Of a DNA stretch of 64,000 nucleotides, positions 32,695 to 43,894 are shown piece after piece. A program made the position numbers and the translations under genes. Origin of the DNA: Cunninghamia lanceolata (lineage: Eukaryota; Streptophyta; Pinopsida; Cupressales; Cupressaceae); contig BSBN01000233.1 in the NCBI GenBank assembly GCA_027924645.1, positions 9,194,501-9,258,500 of the forward strand, given 5' to 3'. The notes under the pieces are model-generated. The model ran no database searches. It had not been told where the DNA came from and saw only the letters and a list, made by a program, of their open reading frames with translations. Every line of letters begins with the position of its first letter. Position 1 is the first letter of the stretch.

Positions 32695-35600
32695 TGTTGG
32701 TCATGATGTTAGTCACAAACAAGCATAGAATAAAAGTACACATTAACCTTTATTCATCTTGAAAGATACTATGAATTCAAGGAATTCATGATCCCAAGTC
32801 TCTGGTGATTAGGTCTTAATCGTCTGAAGTTACTCAGAGGTTAATGTGAGTTGCTGTTTCCATTTTGGGGCCTTATGTGGAAGTTTATCATCATCATGAT
32901 TCTCCTGCAGAAATTCTTTACAGAGAAGTCATATTATGCAGTTATTTGGTGAAAAGATGTAGAAATACCTCAATCTTTGCGTGATATTCTCAATTGTATG
33001 CTTTGTATTCAAATATGCTAAATATTTATGATTATCTACGAGATGTCTGCATATTTCTGTTATTTGCTTAAGATCATCAATTATTTGCAATTATGGGGAT
33101 GGAATGCTCTGAAATTTAAAAGAAATGGAAGAAATGCTTCTAATTAAAATTGAACCTTTAGCTTTTTAACCACACGTATATTAAATACTGTCATGAAGAG
33201 AAGAAAACCAAACCATATTTTCACCAGGACATTCCACAGCTAGATATAGTTGATGCTAACTTCAAAGGAATTTGTATGAAGACAACACATGTAAGTAGAC
33301 ATGCACTCCAAGGGACGTAGCAAATCACCACATATATCCAGAAATCATACACTGATTACTTAAGATTTACTATGAATTGTAATCGACACAGTCTTCTCAT
33401 TCATTAAGCATGCAAAAATATAAATGTATACAAAAACTTTGAAATGAGCTCTGAATGTTTCAGCAGATGGATTTCAATTAAGTTTCAAATGTTTACAATA
33501 AGGCATTCCACCACCTTTTATAGAATAAGGTGAGGAATCCATTACAAAAGATCTACAATCTTGATTTATCAATGCAAATCTACGGTCATCATTCTCTTGA
33601 CTTTATCAATCTTTACAAAAATGGCATAAGTTGCCAGCTGGCAACTATCTATATTACTTATGCTTATATCCCCTCTATGATGTATCTTCATCATGTTCCT
33701 CAGCTGATTCATGTGGATCATCATCATGTGCATCACTTCCTGAACTTTCACTATCCTAATGATGATGATGCCGCATATGGGGCTGCATGCTGCTCTGAAT
33801 CTGTTCATATGAATGCACAACCTGATCTATTCCTTTGCCATCTTAAGTCTTTGCTTTGATGATGGCATGCTTATGTGCTTCATACTTATCTCTACCGTTA
33901 CCCAGTTTATTTTTCCTGTCCTGCAGTGTTTCATTATATTTTTCCATCTTGACCTTGATCTTCATTATTTTATCTATGAGTTCCTCTGTCAAGTGGACAG
34001 GTGGACCATCTTCTTCTGATTGGAAGTTATTGTGTAGAGCTTTGATGGCAGACTCTTCGTCTTAATTTTCTATTTTCCCTTCCACCTTTCCTTCTAATGT
34101 TTTTAATATCTCTACCTCTTCGGCTGTTAAATTGTGTAGCCTCATGCTGATATCCCTCAGCTTATTATTGCATCTTTTGACGACTCCGCATTCAAACTAA
34201 ATGCCCTTGTACCAAATGTCTACCAACAATACGGTATTACTATTTAGTACCTGCTTACTGATAAGTAGTTGAGGATTTATCCTCTTTATTTCTCCCAAAA
34301 GGCTCAGGACCCTTTCCAGTTTATAAGACCTTTTCCCGGTCTGCATTTGCAATTTATCCACCTTGGTCCTGGAGTCACTTAGAATGCTCCACCTCTTCAA
34401 AGAGGCCTTCACTATTTCTACAGCATCATCCAATGTGGATGACATCCATTTTCTGATCACAAACACCTCATGTTTCATGAGGTCTAACTTATTTACCTCT
34501 TCCTGAGAAATGGCAGTCAATGGGAATGCATGTTCAGTTGAAGTATCATCAAGATTAATCAGCCTCTTTATGTAGGCATGCAATTGATCAATGTGCTCTT
34601 TATGTTGCTTATTCTTCTCCTTCTCTCTTTTCACCTTTTGAGTTAGAGAGTCAATAATGTCTTTGCCTTCTTGACCTTCTTGGTCCTCATTGGCAAAACC
34701 CAGATCTACTGTGCTAATTTGAAATTCATCTACAGTAATTTTACCTTTTTCTTTCTCCACCGCAGGTATGGCAATTTGTGCGGTCCTTCTCCCAGTTGCC
34801 GGATATCTCTTAATGGCCGATGTCATTCTGGCCTTCCTCCTAGGTTTCATTATATCTGCGGAGAACAAGGTGGAGATATCAAATTCCTAAATTTCAAGTT
34901 CTTCCTCTATATTTACTTCTTTCGCAAACCATGGAGGCACCTAATCATGTTTTTCAGCATCATCATGATGTTCACCCGTATCTCCCATTTCTGTCAGCAG
35001 ATGTGGTGGAGATGGCAATTTTCTCATTTCTTCTTCTTGATGCTCGCTTTGTTGTTGATCCTACAGCACATCCTCCTGTTGAGGGGCTTCTTTCTCTGGA
35101 GGAGCATCCTCTCGGTGCGGGGAATCTTGTGGTACATCTATATGTTGATCATGATGATCATGATCTTTCTCCGTCATTACTTCATCTATTTTCAACTCTT
35201 CCCCTTGTTGTTTATCCACTGCACTGGATACTATGGATTTTGCTTGAAGTGCTGGTAGTTGTTCTGCAGCCACTATTTGTTTTGAGCCTACACTATCAAC
35301 TTCTTATATTTTGGCAGCTGGATCCTCTATTGTTTCCTCCTTTTCATCAGCCTTCATTTCTTTAACCTCAACTATAACAGGTTCCGCCGATGTATCCTAT
35401 GGGCTTTGTTGGCCTAATTCAAGAGCATGGCTTTCTGACTCTGCCATCTCTATTTCTTCTGTTGAGTGCCCTTTGTCAGGTGATCCTACTGGCTACTCAG
35501 GACTTGCATCCTGCTTCTCTGTCGGGTCTACCACTGCAGGGCTTGTCACCTCTGTGATTAATGCTTCTAGCCCTATTTCTTGAGCTACCTGCTCTGGGCT

Positions 35601-36652
35601 CTTTTCTTGCTCTTCTTCCGCTTGCTTCATCTCCTCAAGCATAGTTTGAACTGGTGGAGGCTTGTGAGGAGTCATACTTATCTCAGCAGCAAGTGTTTCC
35701 ATCTTTTGTGCAGCCACATCCTGCGCCACCTCATCATCAGACAAGTTTATTGTCTCGTCTAACGAGACATGCCCTTCTGCTTGTGTCTGGGCAGCTTCTT
35801 TCATTTGTTCTTCTGCAAGTTCAGTTTTGAACTTGACGATGGTAGGAAGTGGAACATTATGTTGAAGTTCCTTAGGTACTTCACTACCTGCCCCTTGTAA
35901 TAGTGTAGGGGTTTGTTTTATTTCACCTCTCATAGAGGTTCTTTTTTTCTTAGGTGTGGTGGACACCAGCACCTGTGGAGCTCTTCTCTTTCTCTTTATA
36001 ATTAATGGAGCCTCTTCTTCTTCAGGCTCTTCCTCCATGAGGATATCCTCTTCTCCTGGTTTCCTCAAGGATTGACCCACTTCCAGGGTCTTAGTGATTC
36101 CAGCTCTGTTGTCTTACTCTTCTTGGGCTTTTCTTTCTTTGGAGGGGATGTTGATTCTAATTCTGATCCTGATCCTGCTACCTCCTCAGCTACAAATGCT
36201 GCCCTGTCAATTATAACCCCTTTGGGTTCTTTATCCACCTTTTTTGCCCCTTGGGGGTCTTTTGCTTTGTTGTTGTGGTGGAGGGATTCTATCTCCCTTG
36301 GTCTTCCTCTTCTCATTCAGGAAGTCATCATACTCATCCCCAGGGATATCCTTCCCCTTCTTCTTGTTGTCCACTGTAATGGCAACACCTTTCTTCTTCA
36401 GTGCCTCTACCTGCTCATCAACCCAAGTTTGGGTTAGTTATATGGTCCTGGCAATGAATGGGTCCAAGGATATGTCTTCCTGCAGGCGCAGAGATGGTGT
36501 CATTATATATCTTTTTCTGCTCATATTCATCTGCCATGATCCTACCATCATCCTTCTTCAATTGTTGGGGGATGGAGATGCAATCAAAGGTTCTTATTTG
36601 GTTCAAAGTTAACCTTTGATACCTTCTTCTTTTGGCTTTTGCCTCATCTTCA
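32695..36652 (-). repeat. Element B 5' LTR, first segment (before C)
   Basis: It aligns with 17495-21465 of the left LTR. It includes the second copy of the LTR gene's 3' part. It stops at CTCATCTTCA, where C begins. This would be the transcribing LTR of B, now separated from its U3 by C. Confidence 0.9.
33675..36652 (-). pseudogene. Second copy of B's LTR gene, 3' part
   Basis: This corresponds to 18475-21465. The longest open pieces are at 34197-34868 (223 codons), 35493-36080 and 36065-36316. The 223-codon frame reads straight through the places where the left copy has a stop (KEHI then DQLHAYIKRL) and a frameshift (NKLDLMKHE). Conversely this copy has stops the left lacks, for example after SPE near 35492, and a small deletion near 36483. 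The two LTRs thus document one formerly long frame. Its 5' part was deleted at the C junction; a remnant lies in 43895-44350. Confidence 0.7.
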
Positions 36653-39600
36653 TGTTGGTCATGATGTTAGTCACTCACAAACATAGAATAAAATTTACAC
36701 AACAACCTTTACTCATCTTGAAAGATACGATGAATTCAGAGAATTCATGATCCCAAGTCTCTGTTGATTAGGTCTTAATCTACTGACATTACTCAGTGGT
36801 TGATGTGTGTTGCTGTTTTCCATTCAGGGGCCTTACGTGTTTCTGCAAAGTTCATCATCATTATTCCTCAAATATCCTGCTCTGTATGTTTGCTCTGCAT
36901 AAATCTCCAACAATTCTACCTCTGCACTGTGAATTTAGTCAAATAATGTGCTTACAGGCTGATATTTGCATGATTTCTACAATTATTTGCAATTCTTTGC
37001 ATGATATTTTCAATACTGCATGCATTTAACTCAAATATGCTAATGATTTTCAGTTACCTACGGAATTTCAGCATATTTCTCTGTTTCTGCTTGTTATTTA
37101 TCATGATTTGCAGTTATGGTGATGAATTTATGAAATTAAAAAAAGGAAAAGGGTTAAAGAATGAGATTCCCAAAACTACTTGACTTAGATCACTGATTCA
37201 CATACAAGCTCCCATACATGCAATGAAAAGAAGGAAACTAGAAATCATACTTCACCAGGACATTCCACAAATCCGCATGATCTAGTGCAAATCTTCAAAG
37301 GAAAAGTTGACAACAACATGTAATGAAATGAAAGCGCTTCCAGTTGAACACAGCATTCACCAGTACATATCCAGAAATCAACAGGAAGATTACGTAAAAT
37401 TTACAATCAGGATGTAATCTGAAACTTCATAGCCATTCAGTATGCTCAAGAACAGGTACATTTACAGTGATCTGAAGAAAGAACCTTGACATTTCAACAA
37501 TTCAGTCTTCATTAGTCTCAGTAATCTGATCTCCTAATTGATTCTACAGTAATTGGCCTTAATGCGCCAGATGCGTCTGTGTATTCATCTCTCTCAATGT
37601 ATCAGGTTCTGGCCTTTATATAGAACAAATGCCAGAAAACAGTTACAATCATCCAAGGATCATGATCCTCTCATAATAATCAACGGTCTAGATGAAAAGC
37701 ACATGCTTCGCCAGTTGGCAAATGCATAGCTGGCACAGAATATTCCAGCATCTTTGATTTGATTCGGTCTCCAGCTGGCAAACAACATATTTGACAATAT
37801 CCTCCTCATTTCTGGTTCATGTTGCCTCCATGTGCAACCATACAATGTTCAGCAACAGCAGCAGCTCTAACAGCATCATGACTTCCTGCAAGTAAACAGA
37901 CAAACATTAAGTTCATCATCATGTGGATAAACAACAGGAATTTAAACATTTTATTAAACAAGCCTCCAAAATGTGCAGCTACAAGCTTCAAATCAGTGGA
38001 AAATTATGCACTAAATGCATAAACAACATCAAAACACTCAGGTCAACCATCGTTGACTAGAAATCAGCAATCAGGTCTTCAAATTTCCATCGCTTCATTT
38101 TCCCGCCCATTTTCTTGTGTATCGGGTTCAAATTATGATCATGTATCGGCGTGACTACACACTGTCGGGATGACAAATTTACCTTAGGCCGACGGCAACA
38201 GTTATACCGACACCAAAAATCATGATGATGTCCTTCCATCGGGAGGACATGCTCAACTCTATGTCTTCTATCTAGCAGCAGGATATCATGAAATATGATG
38301 CTCCTCCCTTCCGAATGCTCTGATGAAAAGCACATCAGGATGTTTCGCTTCTGCATATTGGGGAAAGAAAGACATCATCGTCATCATCATGTCGAAGGAA
38401 AATAGGAGGATTTGGAATATGATCCTGCTGCTGAGGAAAGGAATATGATGGTGATGTCATCATCATATTCGGGCTTCATTAAAGTGCAAAAGATGACGTC
38501 ACCGTCATGTTTCGTTAAGATCAGGGGATAAATGTAATATCGGGTCACCTAAGGAAGATGATCAGGTGGTGCATGTAATATGACCCCTTTGCGGCCAAGG
38601 TAACCCTCTCGAAAGATCAGGATGATGATGATGATCATCATCATATCCGCACTAGGTGATTTAAAATATGATCCTGCTGAATGTCCAGATGACGTCATCA
38701 GGATATTTGGGGCTTTTGTTTAAACTTAGAACATGACGTCATCGTCATATTGGCGAACAGGATCATGTTTTGGAAAATATCCTGCCGAAGGAGAAATGTG
38801 ATGGTGATGTCATCCTGATATTTGCTTCTTCATTTATCAGGTCGGGATGACGTCATCAGGATATTTGCAAAAGGCTATATTTCTCGGCAGGAGGACATTA
38901 CGAAATGTCGGGTAGACAAACAAGATCATGATGATCTTGACAACATGACTTAGGAATGGAATATCATCCTCCCTTTGAAAGATAGGGTGATCATCATGAT
39001 TGTGCAAAAGGAGATCAGGAGGATATGAAATATGATCCTGCCTTGAAAGATCAGGATGATGATGATCACTAGGACTTTGACGTGCGCATGCAAATTATGC
39101 AGATGGTGGATTTTCTAAGTAGGGTGATATTATAATATCAGCATGATATTATAATATCGGGTGATGTTAAAATATCATGATGCTCGCGATGTGCCCAAGG
39201 TCATTTGACGGGTAAAACACACTATCACTTAAGATTAACGTCCGGATATTGGGACTGCATGATTTTTATCGGGTGATAGACCAAGATCATGATCATGACC
39301 TTTCGCGATACAAAAGACCGCTCGACGGGGAAAACTTACTATGACTTAAAGTTGACGTCTGGATATTTTGACCTCAGGATATTATCGAGGGGCGTTTCAA
39401 ATATGATGATGATGTTCTTCATACAGCAAAACTGAGTTTATAAGATATGACCCTCTTCTTGCGAATATCAGGTTTGACCAAAACTTTGACTGTGCATAAC
39501 TCCCTCATATGGACAAATTTTCAGGTGATGTAAAAGGCAAACCTGCATGGAATTTCAAGCTCTTTCTAAATATGAGGTCATAGAAACAAAATATGAACTT

Positions 39601-39769
39601 TGACAAACTAACCTCATGATGATGACCAACCTCATCCTGACCTTCATGATGATGATGCACCTGACCTATTTTTACCAAACCGCCAGAAAGCAGACAACAC
39701 AAGCCAGGCCAAAAGTTGGGTCCCTGTTTTGATAAGTTAAAATGGGGCGTGTTGTGTAACCACACAATA
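36653..39769 (-). repeat. Element C 3' LTR (3.1 kb)
   Basis: It starts TGTTGGTC and ends ACACAATA (expected CA mutated to TA). The first kilobase and the last ~1.3 kb are homologous to the ends of B's LTR; the long LTR gene of B is absent. In its place is about 0.7 kb of other sequence with a 61-codon minus-strand frame (37806-37991) containing an acceptor-like TTTGTCTGTTTACTTGCAG. I do not call that a gene. The U3 part (38400-39420) is full of GATGATGTCATC-type words. Confidence 0.85.
38494..38855. promoter_or_regulatory. Cluster of four TGACGTCA sites in C's U3
   Basis: Perfect 8-bp bZIP consensus palindromes lie at 38494-38501, 38690-38697, 38734-38741 and 38848-38855. A 20-bp perfect palindrome of ATGATGATGAT/ATCATCATCAT type lies near 38626-38645. 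Such a density in an LTR promoter suggests control by TGA-class bZIP factors, which would be inference. Confidence 0.55.
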
Positions 39770-40627
39770 ACTTGCCACCAAAGAAAACAACAAAATTCAA
39801 ATGATTCAAGTGATATGATCATATTCATCTATAGTATTCTAATTCTTTCTAAGTAAAATCATCATGATCTTTGAATGATAAAGTTTCATCAAGGTAACAG
39901 TGCGAACAAAGGATCATGTGTGTGCATATGATTAATTATCCTCATCTTGAAAGCAAGTTGAAAATATAAGTAACTGGTGTTAAACTACATAGTTGGAGAT
40001 CATCCCTCATAGCCAACCTGGATAGAGCCTTGCTGCCAGCAGGCGTCCATAGCCCCGGCAAGGTTATCTATACAATCTCCCTAAGTAGAGCCCCACTGCC
40101 AACAAGCGTCTATAGCCTCGGTAGAGTTACTTAGATGGCCTAAGTTTATTGTTTATATATTTTTTATTTATATATCTGATATCATCATGTCAGCTCATTT
40201 GTACAAGGTATGGTCACTTGCAGCTTTAGGTTGGAGATTGTATTGGTAGCAAGGGAGTCCCTTTAGATTTTTCACTTAACACCTATACTCATATCTTCAA
40301 CAAGCCCAAGGCTGTTAGGTGTTTCATTGTGTTTAATTCACTTTGGACAAGAAAAGGCACCTGATGAAAAGATATTATAAAACCTGATCATGAATATTTA
40401 TCAGAATGAATTACAATCTATATCTAAATCTGATCTCATCACTTGAATCCTAACAATTTAGTTATTTTCTTAGGTGATGAAGTGCATCATCTTGACTTAC
40501 CAAAACAAAAACTCAACCAAAACAACACAAAACAGAAGCAACCACTATACAAACAACTAACCTACAAAAAGGAAACAATAGGAACAGAACAAGAAAGCAA
40601 AACAAGCAGACTGTACAAACAACTAAC
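39770..40627 (-). other. Element C 3' untranslated region
   Basis: It has no gene on the minus strand. It is conserved with B's 3' UTR, including the tract-like TTGGTGGCAAGT at the LTR edge and both hairpins (40028-40063 and 40081-40134). The part 40500-40627 is A-rich on the plus strand, with a near-duplicate ACAAACAACTAACCTACAAAA (about 40550 and 40615). Confidence 0.65.
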
Positions 40628-42325
40628 CTACAAAATTAAATACAAACTACTACTAGGCAAACAAAAACCAGAAAAAGACCTAAGGACACCTGTATTTGCA
40701 TACTTCTTTTGATTGTGCAGGAGCATCAAGGTATTAGTTATGGTTCTCAACCTAGCAAATTTATCTTTATATTCTGAAAAATATTCTGGTATTCTGAATT
40801 CACTGTATTCAACAGAACAACTCTTGATGATCAGCAACTGAGGAAGCTCATCATGTTCATGATTAATCCATATGCATGTCTTATCTCCTGAATTTCCATA
40901 ATTAAAATAGTATTCAACATTATTCACTGTGGAAAGGAGAAATACAACCTGGTGTATTTCTGGCTTTGCTGGACATGCTTCTTCATTGACAGCTGGTCCT
41001 CCATTTAATTCTATATTTTCACTGCTTGGCTCAGTGCCTGGTCTCTCTTCAAATTGAAGGATGTATGACTCTTGATGTATTAATTTTTCATCTTTATCCA
41101 GCCTTATCCCTTCATTCTGGATGTTCAGTTTATCTTCCAGTTCAGGAAACTTCTCAATATTTTCTTCAATTTCCTGCACATCAGCATCTAAATGAGTATC
41201 TTTATTATCACAACCTAATATATAGAAATTTATCATTTCTAAATCATGTGACTGTAAAAGAGAAACAACTTTCACTTGATAAGGACACTCCCCTGTTTCA
41301 TTCTCAAAATATTTCTGGAGTGACATCTGATTATGCACAACAACTCCAAAGTCTTCTACATCTTCATCTTTCAGGAATTGTTCATTAAATAATTCACATC
41401 TTTTATCTAGTAAAGGATCTGGTTCCATTAACCTGCAACATTCTTGCATTTGATCATTTAATTCAAAGAAGTCGGGTAATATATCAGCATTTATTTTCTT
41501 TTCTATGGCTCCCTGAGTTACTATCATAGGAACTTCATCATCAGGAGTGCATTTAAATTGCTCTACTATCTGTTTACATTTCTCTTTACCATAGAATGAC
41601 TCCAGGAAAGATGTTTCATCTTCTTTATCAAAAGTATTAGGATTAGAATCAAAAATATTATCCTGATGAGTGATTTCTTCTCTAAAATTTTCACAAGATT
41701 CATACCTGCATACTGACTGGTCCTTACTTGTATTAGGAAGTAGAGAACTCCTATCAATCTCACCATAAAATGAATCCAGGAAAGATGTTTCCTCTTCTTT
41801 ACCTTCTGGAACCGACTCAGCTATTGTATTTTCTAGAATCTTTTTCAACATGACCAAGCAAGGGTAACAATCTCTCTCTGAATGCTCTTCATCATGTAAT
41901 CTGCACCAGCTTTCAATCAAGACATCATCAATGGGCAAACCTAATATTTGACTACACTGTATATTTCTAGACAAGTATAATTCAAAATCCTCAGATCGGT
42001 CCACTTCAGTGTCTGGACAATTAATAACTTCTGGTGCTGCATCTGCTTGTTGCTCCAGAATTTCTTCATTTTCCTGGCAAATTTCTTCATTTTCCTGCCA
42101 GATTTCGTCCCTAAACACATCCAGAAAGAATATTAGTCCTTTCAAATATAAATCCAACCTTGTAAGGAAATTTAAGCAATTTATTTCACTGTGTTCCACA
42201 GTCTGGTGTATCCTGCAACAGGTAGATAAACCAAAGTTAGACAAACTGTGAGGGTAAAGCTGCCTATTTAAAGTTTCCTGAAATAAAGGAATGTTAATTT
42301 GACAATTGCCTTCATATACATCCAT
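40628..42325 (-). CDS. Element C single ORF with zinc-knuckle-like modules
   Basis: An intact 565-codon frame; I choose the ATG at 42325 (the upstream TTG is not needed). Near the N-terminus CCRIHQTVEHSEINC (42176-42217) has the gag-type spacing C-x2-H-x4-H-x4-C. WCRLHDEEHSERDCYPC (41858-41908) has the CHHCC spacing seen twice in B. A short internal repeat follows (ETSFLDSFYG and ETSFLESFYG). The remaining ~350 residues are acidic and match nothing I know; they end YFSEYKDKFARLRTITNTL. There is no capsid, protease, RT or integrase. A role in RNA binding or packaging by B-type particles is inference. It is notably undamaged in a window full of stops, in line with C being the youngest insertion. 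Confidence 0.75.
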   Translation of the reverse strand: MDVYEGNCQINIPLFQETLNRQLYPHSLSNFGLSTCCRIHQTVEHSEINCLNFLTRLDLYLKGLIFFLDVFRDEIWQENEEICQENEEILEQQADAAPEVINCPDTEVDRSEDFELYLSRNIQCSQILGLPIDDVLIESWCRLHDEEHSERDCYPCLVMLKKILENTIAESVPEGKEEETSFLDSFYGEIDRSSLLPNTSKDQSVCRYESCENFREEITHQDNIFDSNPNTFDKEDETSFLESFYGKEKCKQIVEQFKCTPDDEVPMIVTQGAIEKKINADILPDFFELNDQMQECCRLMEPDPLLDKRCELFNEQFLKDEDVEDFGVVVHNQMSLQKYFENETGECPYQVKVVSLLQSHDLEMINFYILGCDNKDTHLDADVQEIEENIEKFPELEDKLNIQNEGIRLDKDEKLIHQESYILQFEERPGTEPSSENIELNGGPAVNEEACPAKPEIHQVVFLLSTVNNVEYYFNYGNSGDKTCIWINHEHDELPQLLIIKSCSVEYSEFRIPEYFSEYKDKFARLRTITNTLMLLHNQKKYANTGVLRSFSGFCLPSSSLYLIL

Positions 42326-42558
42326 CAAAATGAGACTACATTTTTCAATTTTTTAGTATTTTGAAATTTTAAGGAGATCTATCATATCTCAGACTAAAAC
42401 TTGAAAGCTCAGAAAATCAAACTAATCTTTGATGCTTTGGGCTAGATCTTTGCAAAGGTACAACCAAAACATCTCAGATAAGAGATATTTGCAGACATTT
42501 AGCTGAAATGCTAAAATATTTATGCAATATTTGCAGAAATCCAAAAATCACAGCTCTC

Positions 42559-42576
42559 GCCCTCCTTCTAGCACCA
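42559..42576 (-). promoter_or_regulatory. Inner (second) primer-site-like copy of C
   Basis: The minus strand reads TGGTGCTAGAAGGAGGGC, one base different from the outer copy. It is also preceded by a terminus-like ACATAAAT, so it probably was the primer site of an ancestor with another LTR. Confidence 0.6.
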
Positions 42577-42651
42577 ATTTATGTTACGTTAGAAGCGAGG
42601 GGCCTGCATAAAAAGAATGATGACTGAAGCAATAGTGTCTTTTCCAGTTCT

Positions 42652-42669
42652 GCCCTCCTTCTAGCGCCA
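42652..42669 (-). promoter_or_regulatory. Element C primer binding site
   Basis: The minus strand reads TGGCGCTAGAAGGAGGGC, five bases after the LTR terminus CCAACA; it is the functional position. It matches B's site except at one base. Confidence 0.8.
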
Positions 42670-42674
42670 ATTTA

Positions 42675-43873
42675 TGTTGGTCATGATGTTAGTCACTCAC
42701 AAACATAGAATAAAAGTTACACAACAACCTTTACTCATCTTGAAAGATACGATGAATTCAGAGAATTCATGATCCCAAGTCTCCGTTGATTAGGTCTTAA
42801 TCTACTGACGTTACTCAGTGGTTGATGTGTGTTGCTGTTTTCCATTCAGGGGCCTTACGTGTTTCTGCAAAGTTCATCATCATTATTCCTCAAATATCCT
42901 GCTCTGTATGTCTGCTCTGCATAAATCTCCAACAATTCTACCTCTGCACTGTGAATTTAGTCAAATAATGTGCTTATAGGCTGATATTTGCATGATTTCT
43001 ACCATTATTTGCAATTCTTTACATGATATTTTCAATACTGCATGCATTTAACTCAAATATGCTAATGATTTTCAGTTACCTACAGAATTTCAGCATATTT
43101 CTCTGTTTCTGCTTGTTATTTATCATGATTTGCAGTTATGGTGATGAATTTATGAAATTAAAAAAAGGAAAAGGGTTAAAGAATGAGATTCCCAAAACTA
43201 CTTGACTTAGATCACTGATTCACATACAAGCTCCCATACATGCAATGAAAAGAAAGAAACTAGAAATCATACTTCACCAGGACATTCCACAAATCCGCAT
43301 GATCTAGTGCAAATCTTCAAAGGAAAAGTTGACAACAACATGTAATGAAATGAAAGCGCTTCCAGTTGAACACAGCATTCACCAGTACATATCCAGAAAT
43401 CAACAGGAAGATTACGTAAAATTTACAATTAGGATGTAATCTGAAACTTCATAGCCATTCAGTATGCTCAAGAACAGGTACATTTACAGTGATCTGAAGA
43501 AAGAACCTTGACATTTCAACAATTCAGTCTTCATTAGTCTTAGTAATCCGATCTCCTAATTGATTCTACAGTAATTGGCCTTAATGCGCCAGATGCGTCT
43601 GTGTATTCATCTCTCTCAATGTATCAGGTTCTGGCCTTTATATAGAACAAATGCCAGAAAACAGTTACAATCATCCAAGGATCATGATCCTCTCATAATA
43701 ATCAACGGTCTAGATGAAAAGCACATGCTTCGCCAGTTGGCAAATGCACAGCTGGCACAGAATATTCCAGCATCTTTGATTTGATTCGGTCTCCAGCTGG
43801 CAAACAACATATTTGACAATATCCTCCTCATTTCTGGTTCATGTTGCCTCCATGTGCAACCATACAATGTTCA
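42675..43873 (-). repeat. Element C 5' LTR, truncated
   Basis: It aligns without length change to 36653-37851, then stops at AATGTTCA. The U3 part, including the promoter, is missing, so this copy of C can no longer be transcribed from its own 5' LTR. Few differences from the left LTR are visible, pointing to a recent insertion. Confidence 0.88.
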
Positions 43874-43894
43874 GAGGCACCTAGAGGATTTTTG
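43871..43894. other. 24-base inverted filler at the C/B junction
   Basis: TCAGAGGCACCTAG + AGGATTTTTG is the reverse complement of 21475-21498 in the left LTR of B. It joins the broken LTR of C to B's LTR at the equivalent of about 22607. About 1.14 kb of B's LTR and the rest of C's LTR are missing here. Copying of a short local inverted segment is typical of end-joining repair with templated insertion. Confidence 0.8.

Larger units (their letters stand above)
42326..42674 (-). other. Element C leader with two primer-site copies
   Basis: A short leader separates ORF and LTR. Two near-identical primer-site sequences lie 93 bases apart (42559-42576 and 42652-42669). The ~75 bases between them end, on the minus strand, with TCTAACGTAACA followed by TAAATTGG, which looks like the 3' end of a different LTR. 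Confidence 0.65.
36653..43873 (-). mobile_element. Element C: non-autonomous relative of B, nested in B's LTR
   Basis: The left LTR is 36653-39769 (3,117 bp), the internal region 39770-42674 (2.9 kb), and a right LTR fragment 42675-43873 (1,199 bp, matching 36653-37851 base for base in length). It shares with B the terminal sequence TGTTGGTCATGATGTTAGTCAC, the CCACACAA end, primer site and 3'-UTR hairpins. The only ORF encodes zinc-knuckle-like modules; capsid, protease, RT and integrase are missing. The right end is truncated and followed by filler, so no target duplication can be seen; the left flank is CTTCA. Confidence 0.87.

Noticed and set aside
36653..36680. Four occurrences of TGTTGGTCATGATGTTAGTCA (17495, 32695, 36653, 42675) as a dispersed small repeat or MITE
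   Set aside because: They are the LTR starts of B and C, explained by the nested structure.
38610..38650. GAT/ATC trinucleotide runs as a microsatellite or CRISPR-like repeat
   Set aside because: Runs are short and part of the palindromic U3 words; there are no spacers.
36653..43873. Element C as simple recombination between two B LTRs and not an insertion
   Set aside because: C has its own two LTRs of equal start, its own internal region, primer site and ORF; only its right end is rearranged.
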